Positions 50,013 through 59,590 of a stretch of DNA of 64,000 nucleotides are shown here, one piece after another. This stretch comes from Euborellia annulipes. Its lineage: Eukaryota; Arthropoda; Insecta; Dermaptera; Anisolabididae. The notes below the pieces were generated by a model, which was not told the DNA's origin, searched no databases, and saw only the letters and a list, made by a program, of their open reading frames with translations. Each line of letters begins with the position of its first letter. Position 1 is the first letter of the stretch. The DNA lies in assembly GCA_023213315.1 (NCBI GenBank), contig JAKCPI010005590.1, forward strand, positions 1 through 64,000. Direction: 5' to 3'. A program made the position numbers and the translations under genes.

Positions 50013-53000
50013 TCATTTTTTATCAATTGATAAATTAGTGAGACTATCTAATAGATCACGCACATCAGTTTCAACTTCCTCTTTTGTTTTTGATAACGTT
50101 AAACGATTAGCGAATGCTCCAATTAATTCGGCTTCACAATCACAACCTTTTTTTGATAAAAATGTTTGCATCATCTCTACAACTTGTTGAACCTAAAAGA
50201 AAAATTTATTTAAATTAAAAAAAATACATGCAAAATATTATTAAAACAGTTTTATATTGAAAAATCATTTGAGGCTACATCCACTAAAACATCTCTTAAA
50301 AAAATATGGTGTGATGACCTCATAGCATTCAACTTGAATGTTGTGGAATGTGATGTCACACACCAGAAATGTAAGAAGTAAAATTTATAATCAGTTGAAA
50401 GATTGAAGCAACACCAGACGAAAAACCAATGGAAATATATATAGATTGGGGCCCAGGCATTCTTATTTAAGTCATTTGGTATCCAAATGGCTTAAATAAA
50501 ATCATCGGACTGCCTGGGATCCGAACCCTCAACCCTTGATTGATATACAAGGCAGGCGCGCTACCAACTACGCCAAGCCCGAGGACTGAGATTTAGTTAA
50601 TTTCACAATTAAGATATAATAATAGCAATTTACGTTTCTCTAATAAATGCTCTGTGCAAAATTTAATTGATTATTGAGGGGTTTTTTTAACGAACATATT
50701 TACAAAAATTATATATATAAAAGTTATTTTGGCATTAATAGTGGTTTATTATTTAGTAAAAAATAATATAAAAAAATGTTACAAACTACAATAAAAGACA
50801 TCATATTTAATCGGATTTTTTTATTATTAATTACTAAATAAACGATTAATGCCTAAATATCTTTTATTTCATTAAGGTTATGGAGAAAAATACACCAGCG
50901 GTTCCTTTCCAAATTAAAATAATATGAGTATATGTATAATTTGATGAACTGAAGATGGATTGCGTAGGCATGAAAATCTAAAATATTTGCCAAATAAATT
51001 ATTTTAATGTGGAAAGCAACCGCTGGTATTTTTCTCCATAACCTTAACAATCTGTCCCAGCATATTCAACTTCTACTATCTTTTATTTCTAATAAGAACA
51101 ATCGTTAAAGTCTAAATAATCAATATTTACATATATAGTGGACTTGTATGTACAGTGAGGTCCAATATTAAGTCCCACCCATGCGTTTTATACTTGTGAT
51201 TATTTCAGTGTTTTTATAAAAGAAAATGAAAATCTTTATTGGAAATTTTCTAAGTTTGAACCATGAAAGTTTCCATTAAAAAATATATATTTTTTTTTTT
51301 TAAACAATGAAATAATCACCAGTAGAAAACGCATGGGTGGGACTTAATATTGTCCCTCACTGTATATGATAACTAAATATGTTCCGCCACTGAGTGTATG
51401 TTAAGAATAATTATCTCGGGTTTAGTCCAGTTGGTTTTCGAAATTTGCTCGACGTTTCAGCTCTCCTTTTGGAGCCATTTTCAAGAGTATGGGATTTAGA
51501 AGGATGGAAGGATGTTAGAGGTGGGTTGATTGTGGGTGACAGTCTTACTGGGCCCAGGTCTGGAAAGTGGATTTCTCAGATTTGGTGCCTTGAGATCTAG
51601 GAAGTGTTCTTGTTTTTAGTTTTGGTCAACTTCGGGGCCTCAATCTATCTACTTCCCAAGTTGAAATGTTACTGGATGTCTAAGATTGTGTTTATCTTTG
51701 AGATTTAGCAAATACACAACCCAACCAACCATTTGATAAATCTCCAGTAACGCCTCAACTTGGGAAGTAGACAGAATGAGGCTCTGAAGCTCAATCCAAA
51801 CTAAACACAAACATTCTCATACACAACCCTCAGATGACAAATCGAAACCTCTGTAACATCTGACCAGAACTAGAGACCTGCAAGACTGCGCTCCGAAAAC
51901 AGTTTTATATAATATTATAATAAATTATGTAATGGTGCAACTAGAAAGAATTTGTGATCACTGTTTGATTTTGTCTGTTATATTTTAGCCCTGATGATGG
52001 TCCTATATGCGACCGAAACGTTGGCCGTGGCACTTTACATTTAAATAAAAATTGAAAAAACAACTAGGTGCGTTGCTCATTGGAGATTTCCTGAACCTTA
52101 AATAAATCGTATTATCAGCTATACACCTCAATTAAACCTTAATTAAAAACAGCTCACCATTACTTCATAATTTACACTAACAAACATATGTGCCCATAAT
52201 TATGAAAGGTAGTTTAAGTCAAAATTTTCAAAAAATTATTTTATCATTTATTTCACCCCACATTATTTTAAACTAAATTAATTCATTATAATTTTTTCGA
52301 TATAGTCAAAAATGAACCATTAGATGCAACAATAAATATATGACTTAGACCACTTTCATAATTATAGGCACATATATATATATATGATTATTTAATTATT
52401 ATTTTAGTATTTAAAAAAATATCAAACCTGTGCTTTTAATGCATCAGAATCTTCTGATTTTAATAATTGTATTAATTTGAGTTTACTTTGTGCCAATTGT
52501 AACGGATTTCTTCCGAAATGATCACTACTGGCTACATCGGTGCCTGCTCGCAATAATAATGTGACCACGGAGACGTTATTTGTACATGCCGCTAAATGAA
52601 GAGGAGTGTTTCCAAGAGAGTCTCGTTGATTTGGATTAGCACCATTATCAAGTAATAATCTTAAAAAAAAAAAATAAATAAATTTCTATTTTAATTAATT
52701 AAATAGTAAATAGTGCTGAAAAATAAAAATTGAATGTCATATCATGGATATAGATAATATGTTTAGAAAGAAAGAGAATAGAGCGGATTTCCATCGTTTT
52801 CAAAGTAATAGAATAATATGTCGAACATAACTATTACAGTTAGCATAAGGGTATTTTATAGCTGGTGGAATTTGTATCAGGAATGAAAGTTAGAAGAAAA
52901 CGCAGCCAAAATTTTTTCTTTAAAAATATATTTTAACAGCTGACGTTTCGGCTTTGGTCAAAGCCATCCTCGGAGCTGTTATTGGTCATTATGTACATAT

Positions 53001-56000
53001 ATTGAAATGAAATTGTACTGCACTGAGTCAATTATCACATTAGGCACAAACAAAAAAATATATTGTATTGGTGATAGAAGAAGGAAAAAGTTTTTCTCGA
53101 ACTGAAGATTTTTTTTCCTGATGTTATATCCTAAATTAATACCAAATACAATTCAAAATATATGTACAGTGAGGGACAATATTAAGTCCCACTCATGCGT
53201 TTTCTACTGGTGATTATTTCATTGGTTTTAAAAAAAATATTAAATATTTTTTAATAGAAACTTTCATGGTTCAAACCTAGAAAATTTCCAATGAAGATTT
53301 TCATTTTCTTTTATAAAAACAATGAAATAATCACAAGTAGAAAACGCATGGTGGTGACCCTCACTGTACATAATGACCAATTACAGCTCCGAGGATGACT
53401 TTGATCAAAGCCGAAACGTCAGCTGTTAAAATATATTTTTAAAGAAAAAATTTTGGCTGTGATTTCTTCTAACCTTCTTCTTTCTTCTTCTTCTAACTTT
53501 CATTCCTGATATAACTATTACACACATGTTTATCTAAAAACAGAGAAGGATGTGTTTATAAATTAAAAGCATTGCAATGAAAGTAAAAGTATAAACTCTA
53601 ATACATTGTCGTTAATTATGTAATGATATCTTATTATAAAAATTAAAATAGAAGCAACCTAATAACTTAATAGGTAAAATATATCAATGTATATGATTAG
53701 ATCTAGTCTAGGGATACTAACTTACTTTACAACTTCTGAATAGCCTCGACATGCTGCCAAGTGAAGAGGAGATCGACGTTGATCGTCCATACAATTTGGA
53801 TTAACGCCAGCAAATAATAAAGCTTTCACATAATCAACATTATTTGTTGATGCAGCATGACGAAGTTTCCGTTCATCTTGAATCAAAATTAAAAATTTCG
53901 TTTTATTTTTTAAATAAATTTAATTATAACACATAAAATAAGATGTTTTGTTTTATAACTCATTTAATCAATAGGTGATTTATTATAATTACCTAATGGC
54001 GCTTTAAATTTAAGCCAACTGCTCTGATCTCTTCTATAGTGACAATATCTTATTGTTCTTAGTTTTCCAGAGAGCGAAGGATATCGTGCGTAAATAGGAC
54101 AAACATAAGCTAAAACGTGAAAATATTATTAGTGATTTTGGATATAGTTGACCAGAGGATAATGGAAATAAAACGAGCTACAAATATTATTAAAGGAAAT
54201 TCCGTATTATACAAGAGATGCCAATAATGGCACAAAACTTTATATATATATATTGTAGTTGTGGTGGTGAATCATGGGAAGAGTTGCGAAAGCAGAGCCT
54301 GGAAGGCTATATATATATATTTTATTTGACCAACGTTTCGGTCTCGATAGAGGTCATCTTCATATATATTTTGCATTAGACAGCTATGTAAAATGATGTT
54401 CATCAGGTGAGAGATCTTGTAATATATATATATTCTTTGTGGTATCGGAGGCCATTTGTTCTTAGTTTTTCATCTCAGTATAATGATATTCGTCGTTCGG
54501 TGTTGTCATGTGGGAGGAGGCCAATCAAAGGATAATATGATTAAAAGCTTTCCAATTATTTAGAAGCAAGACCCGAGGAATCAAACAAAATTATGGTACG
54601 AAAAGAGATATCGGACTCAGAAAAAAACAATTCTTTTTCTACCAAATGCAATACTTTTTTTTTTTTTTCAATATGGTCATTGTTTATTTCTAATACGAAG
54701 GGAAGTTGCTGTTGATGTGTTAATGTTTCCATCATTGTTTCTCCCAACTTCTAAGTTTTTCTATTTGGTCCATGACTAATTCTGGTATTCTTTCTCAGAG
54801 CAAAGTGGCCACAGTTGCCTTCACTTTATCGACAGTTCTTAAATGAATACTCTTGAGATCCCAGGGGTTTAGGTAAATGAAGAACGTTCGAATAATAATA
54901 AGAGTACTGAGGATATGAAATAAATTTAAACTTGCGAAGAGTTTCGGGTGTGTGAGGCTGCACATTATTATGTTGCATGATTATGGGTGATTATAGTGGA
55001 GAATTAGAGATATCAGCCAATTTGGGATTGTCCAGGTTAATAAAACTCCCAGGATAAGACGTTTCGGCCTGAATTTATTTGGCCATCTTCAGTTATCGGG
55101 AATTATACACATAGTGCAAGTGCACATGTGAGCAAACCAAGACTCGTCAATAATAAAATATATTTGCTTCATACAAAATTCTATGACTCACTGAGCTTGA
55201 GCTCAGAGATAATTCATAGAATTTTGTATGAAGCAAATATATTTTATTATTGACGAGTCTTGGTTTGCTCACATGTGCACTTGCACTATGTGTATAATTC
55301 CCGATAACTGAAGATGGCCAAATAAATTCAGGCCGAAACGTCTTATCCTGGGAGTTTTATTAACCTGGACAATCCCAAATTGGCTGATATCTCTAATTCT
55401 CCACTATAATCACATCATAGCCACAACTTCAAAAACAACAAATGATTATGGGTGTTTTCAACTGTGGCGACTTGGATTCGAGAAAGTCATTCAGAATTAT
55501 TCAAGAACCGCATGTAAACTTCACACGTTATATCAATATAAACATAGGCAATAGTGAAATATTGTATTTTGTCAATAAGATTTTTGTAATGTGTGTGATT
55601 AAAAATGTATAAGCTCTATTTTATATATATATAATTTTGTTTCAATAGGTCAAGTTCGAATAAAAATTAAATTTGCTTAACAGATATAAGATTTTAGATA
55701 TTTGAAGAAAAATTAAATAGAAATCAATTTACCTCTAGGATCTCTTATATTGGTACCAACAACTTCATAGCCAGTGCCATAATTCAAAGATGATGAGGAA
55801 GGTTTGAGGTTGCAGAAAAAGAGGCCAGCCGGAGGTTCAAAGCATTTGGCGATATCTGGGAATTGAAGTGTTAGATTTTTTGATGTTGATTTGGCTCCTT
55901 CATTTTCTGATGAAGAAGATGACGAAGAGGCAGCTGCGGCTTCTTCGCTCATTTTTTCAAAATGTGTCAACTTTAATGAAATCCTAATTGGAGGTGAAGG

Positions 56001-56084
56001 ATCATCAATATTCAGAGCTGGACTATTGGCACAACTATCAGTACTGTCGTTGCTTGTTTCTACACCTGAATCTACCGAGGTCAT
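50013..56084 (-). CDS. ANKRD54: Ankyrin repeat domain-containing protein 54, complete, 343 aa
   Basis: Five minus-strand exons: 56084-55733 (start), 54109-53993, 53876-53726, 52659-52428 and 50192-50013 (stop). All joints keep frame and have GT-AG ends; 1032 coding bases. The N-terminal about 117 residues are acidic and Ser-rich (runs of Ala and Ser) and probably disordered. Ankyrin repeats run from about residue 157 to 272, with the clear unit RRSPLHLAACRGYSEVVKLL followed by GNTPLHLAACTNNVSVVTLL. The C-terminal helical tail (MMQTFLSKKG, then LTLSKTKEEVETDVRDLLDS) is the family signature. The family shuttles between nucleus and cytoplasm and binds signalling kinases in vertebrates; the arthropod role is not shown here. 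It is divergent from the TUT1-like gene. The introns hold hammerhead fold-backs and Tc1-like MITEs. Confidence 0.93.
50300..50368. repeat. Family P palindrome in the last ANKRD54 intron
   Basis: The arms are AAAAATATGGTGTGATGACC and GATGTCACACACCAGAAAT. The centre is shorter than in other copies. Confidence 0.6.
50433..50590 (-). mobile_element. SINE family S1, minus strand, head kept
   Basis: On the minus strand: CTCGGGCTTGGCGTAGTTGG and TAGCGCGCC (A box), GGGTTCGGATCCCAGGCAGT (B box), ATTTAAGCCATTTGGATACC hairpin. It stops soon after the hairpin, so it is 3'-truncated. It is the best-kept tRNA-like head of the family. Confidence 0.8.
51151..51364. mobile_element. Tc1/mariner-type MITE (family T1)
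   Basis: The ends TACAGTGAGGTCCAATATTA and the complementary TAATATTGTCCCTCACTGTA lie at TA dinucleotides, as expected for Tc1/mariner insertion. The arms continue with AGTCCCACCCATGCGTTTTA. A second copy is at 53165-53368 and a fragment at about 60240-60375. Confidence 0.82.
51448..51487 (-). ncRNA. Hammerhead-like module, decayed
   Basis: The minus strand has TTGAAAATGGCTCC for the CTGANGA side, stem II GCTCC/GGAGAGC, then GAAACGTCGAGC. Stem I CTC/GAG remains. The 5' core is mutated at two positions. Confidence 0.45.
51987..52026 (+). ncRNA. Hammerhead-ribozyme-like module with canonical CTGATGA
   Basis: CTGATGA at 51991-51997, stem II GGTC/GACC with loop CTATATGC, GAAACGTT at 52015-52022, and stem I GCC/GGC. 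All core residues of the textbook hammerhead are kept. The short stem III is typical of the minimal type found in Penelope-like elements. Confidence 0.75.
52187..52375. mobile_element. Tc1-like MITE (family T2)
   Basis: The ends TATGTGCCCATAATTATGAA and TTCATAATTATAGGCACATA are inverted with one mismatch, and TA lies at both edges. The body has no frame. Confidence 0.75.
52935..52980 (-). ncRNA. Hammerhead-like module, CCGAGGA variant
   Basis: Stem I pairs AACAGCT with AGCTGTT-type sequence, stem II is GGCTTTG/CAAAGCC, and the 3' core is GAAACGTC. The 5' core reads CCGAGGA rather than CTGANGA, which changes the conserved U. Confidence 0.6.
53383..53426 (+). ncRNA. Hammerhead-like module, CCGAGGA variant
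   Basis: Stem I is a perfect ACAGCT/AGCTGT. Stem II CTTTGATCAAAG is flanked by GA and CC, with two base changes relative to the inverted partner. GAAACGTC is intact and the U position is again C. Confidence 0.6.
54328..54365 (-). ncRNA. Hammerhead-like module, first core base changed
   Basis: On the minus strand ATGAAGA replaces CTGAAGA. Stem II is GACC/CTCTATCGA/GACC-like and GAAACGTTGG is intact. Confidence 0.5.
55048..55100 (-). ncRNA. Hammerhead-ribozyme-like module, intact core
   Basis: It is the inverted partner of 55300-55352 with identical core and stems. Confidence 0.75.
55300..55352 (+). ncRNA. Hammerhead-ribozyme-like module, intact core
   Basis: Stem I: GATAA (55303-55307) with TTATC (55343-55347), then CCC (55300-55302) with GGG (55350-55352) across a CT bulge. 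Core CTGAAGA at 55308-55314. Stem II GGCC/GGCC. GAAA at 55335-55338, followed by C and the GTC that would precede the cut at 55342. Compared with the modules at 10238 and 11132, stem I has changed on both strands (A to G and T to C) and pairing is kept. Confidence 0.8.
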
Positions 56085-57249
56085 TGATTATTCAAAAGTA
56101 GAACATTTTTCAACAAAATTTAATCACAAAGAAATTATGAGTTTTTCTATAATTATTAAATGGACACATCTAAAAAATACATTAAATTTTTAATATTTTA
56201 AATAATCTTGCTAAATGTAATTAATATAATTTTAATATCGTGATATTTATAAAAAAATTTGTCTGATAGAACAAAATGTCCAAATTTAAAAATATTTTTT
56301 TATAATATTTCCGATTTTTCTAAATATATATTTTAGTTATTAATGATAAGAGATAGTTAATGTTCGTTTAATTTACATAACTTTAAAAGTAATCAAATTT
56401 AAATAGAATGATTAATTATTGACGTATAAATAAATAATACTCAACGCCACTAAAAAACACAAACAGAAGACTCACACAAGCACAAGCTTTCATGTCATGT
56501 GATCAATTATGATTGACACTTTTATAAAAGTAAATAAAAATTTATAAATGAAATGAAAAACTATTTAATAATAAATTAAATGAAATAAAAAATTATTTAT
56601 AAAAAATTTTTTTCCGAATAATTTCTAATTTAAATTAACACAATGGGTTCAAATTTTAAATTAGGCGATAAAATCCTTCAATCTCAAAAATTGTCAATCC
56701 TTTATTTATAAACAATAGTAAAAAAAAATATTGAAAATAATATAATTTTTATACATTTTAAATTAAATTCAAATATATAATATTTTTATTAAAAAAAATA
56801 TAATTTGAATTTTTTTTTTTATCTTATGAAATGTCAAAATGATTAAAAAAAAAACAATAACAAACATGGCGCATGGGCCCGACCCGATTTAAACTATTGA
56901 TTCCTGATTGATTCATAGCTCTTTGATCCTTTTTTTCACTTATTTACCCTTAAATTTTCGGTACTTACATTTTCTCAAATTCTGATATATATAAACATCA
57001 CTAAATCTTTAATGAAATATTTATTTATTTCTTATTCGTATACTGGTATATAAATCAGGGGTTTTAAGAATAAGTTTTGTATTAGCCACTGAGTACTTAT
57101 ACCTTTACACGGGTTCTTAATAAATTTATTTATTTATAAAACTCACAAAGCACTAAGTCAAAAATTTTTATACATAAGCTGTTTTTAGTTAAAACGCGTT
57201 TTCGCTACTTCAAACAAGTTTTGTTTAAAAACCACAGATAAAAAGAAAA
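56085..57249. promoter_or_regulatory. Shared divergent promoter region of ANKRD54 and the TUT1-like gene
   Basis: The two start codons are 1165 bp apart and point away from each other. The interval is AT-rich without a clear TATA at a fixed distance, and contains no repeat I recognise, unlike almost all other gaps here. Confidence 0.5.
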
Positions 57250-59554
57250 ATGAAAGAGCCCAATTTTTGTGGTGTTTGTAAGATCACTCTTCCTCCAAAA
57301 TCATATGCATCTCATATTGTTGGTAAAAAACACTTGAAAAAAATGAAAGGAATTAAAGAAGAGGTGACGAGATTAATTGTTTCAGGTACGCATTGTAAAA
57401 GCTTATTTTTTAGTGCATATTTTATTATTTTTATTTGTTTTAGGATTTCCAGCCGGTACTTCAGTGCAAGAAATAATGCATTTTTTAAATTCCTTTTCAA
57501 AAATCAAAAGAATGGAAATCTCTCGATCTCGATACACAGTTACTCTTCAATTTGAATCAAAGTAATAATTCATATTTTATCTGTATTATATAATTATACA
57601 TTATTAGAGGTTCTTATCATTTTAGAGTTACGAAATACTCTTCTTTATTTTTTCATGTTGGATATTGATATATAAAAGTTTAAAATAAAATTTTTTTTAT
57701 TCTCAAGTTAATTTTTCAAGGCATTTATTAATTAAGACCATTAAAAAGTCGATGTTTCGGATGAGAAAACGTTTCGTTCTTAAGGTTTCTTTCTATGATC
57801 TTCCGACTACTTTATTGTTCTCTTAATTAATAAATGCCTGAAAACTGATCTCCAGAATAATGTTTTTTCCTCATCTTTGTAAAGAAATTACTTATGAATA
57901 CTTAATAACTTAAATTTTTAGAAGGTTCATACACCTTTAATAGAAAATACAGAAATTTTATAGAATTTTCATATAAATATATATATATATATATCCGAGA
58001 AAACTTAACTTCGCATATATATATATAATATTATATAATATATATATTAGGGTGGTCCTTATTTTTCAAATTGCATTTTTTATATAATTGTTTCTTTATA
58101 TAAAAAAATAATTCCTGCAAAATGGGGAAAAAATCGGTGAAAAAGAACACGTGGCCCACGGGGCTTATCAAAGTTTAAAAAAGGATTACATTGGAATTTT
58201 AAGATAGTAATTAATTAGGAGAGAACGGGAGCCTTCCCAGGACGCAGCAGCCAAGTAAAATTAAAAACGCTATATTCTGTAGCCGACGTTTCGAGCGCTA
58301 GTCGCACTCATCTTCAGGGCAAGCAGAATTGTCCCTGAAGATGAGTGCGACTAGCACTCGAAACGTCGGCGACAGAATATAGCGTTTTTATTTTTACTTG
58401 GCTGCTGCGTCCCGGGAAGGCTCCCGTCCTCTCCTGATTGAATATCTACAGCCATCAAACTCAACGATAGTAATTAATTTTCTAAGTAAAAATTAACGTA
58501 ATCGCCAATTTGAAACTAGTTTACAGAGATCTGCTTCTAGTTGGTTCACTTATGTATTGTTCAAACCTTTACCCCCCCCTCCCTCAGCATAAAATTTCTA
58601 TATGTTTTTGATTTTGGCGTTGTCTTGACCTGAATGGATCTTGTGAATAAGATCAACTTTTTAGAATAATACTTTTTTCTTTTATTAATTGCATGGTTTA
58701 ATAGGTTTGATAAATAGATGAGTGTCTAAAGACATATTATAATATTAAATATTGGTTGAGAGTAAAGAATATGAAAAATGGCAGCATAAAACACGATAAT
58801 GTCGTAAAAAAAATTTATTTAAGTTCTTTTTCGGCATCAGACCATTTATTTATCTCAAAACGTAGCAATCCAACTTTTTATGTTTTCCCGATAAATTCCT
58901 AGGCATATGATTAATAGCTCTAATTTTATTTTCAGAATATTTGCCTACAATATGTTTTCGAAAGATATCATTTTTAAAAATACTCATCTTAAACTTGAAC
59001 TTTGTGATTATGAACCTCTCACTCGGCCTATTACTCCACCTCCGCCGCCTATTAAAGAAGGTAAATATACAAGATAGTCGGAGGAAGATGCCAGTTCATC
59101 TCTTTCCCAACGAAAAGACCACTCTTGCAATCTTGAAGGGTAGAGGTACCAAAGTGAGGCCATGGAGTAACTATGGTTTCTTTTGGTTGTCTAAGGCTGA
59201 ACGCACACCAATTGAGCAAACACTTTCTTGGACAAAACGTTATTGACTAATCGTGCCTAAAACTGTTTTTACAATGCCAAAACACAATTGAGCATGATTC
59301 GACATAATTGAACAAAATGTTTTGCCATTGAGCGTTTTGCTCAATCGGTGTGCGTTGGCATTGAGCAAAATGTTTTGTCATTGAGCGTTTTTGCTTAATC
59401 GGTGTGCGTTGGCATTGGACGAAATGTTTTGTCATTGAGCATTTTTGCTCAAAGGCCGAACATTTCGTCCAATGCCAACGCACACCGATTAGACAAAAAG
59501 CTCAATGGCAAAACATTTTGCCTATTCGGTCTGCGTTGGCATTTAGCAAAACGT

Positions 59555-59590
<36 letters not shown>

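Larger units (their letters stand above)
52876..53513. mobile_element. Hammerhead fold-back interrupted by a T1 MITE
   Basis: The arms pair from TCAGGAATGAAAGTTAGAAG to its complement CTTCTAACTTTCATTCCTGA. Each carries a hammerhead-like module (52935-52980 minus; 53383-53426 plus). The T1 MITE at 53165-53368 sits inside the spacer and is therefore younger. Confidence 0.75.
55000..55420. mobile_element. Nearly perfect 420-bp palindrome with two hammerhead modules
   Basis: The whole element folds back: TTATAGTGGAGAATTAGAGA on the left, TCTCTAATTCTCCACTATAA on the right, with a small centre near 55200 (GCTTGAGCTC). It lies in ANKRD54 intron 1. The outer flanks match 9838-9900 and 10290-10350, so it is the same family as the direct-repeat element there. 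Confidence 0.85.
58220..58437. mobile_element. Palindrome with two hammerhead modules in TUT1 intron 2
   Basis: The arms pair from GGGAGCCTTCCCAGGACGCA to TGCGTCCCGGGAAGGCTCCC, leaving only a few bases between the two modules at the centre. Confidence 0.82.

Noticed and set aside
55891..56193. Plus-strand 100-codon frame
   Set aside because: It is antisense to ANKRD54 exon 1.
57718..57841. Complete hammerhead
   Set aside because: Only a GAAACGTT-like half is visible; no CTGANGA at the right distance.
59190..59560. CRISPR-like array (repeated units)
   Set aside because: Units lie in both orientations with no unique spacers, in an intron of a eukaryotic gene.
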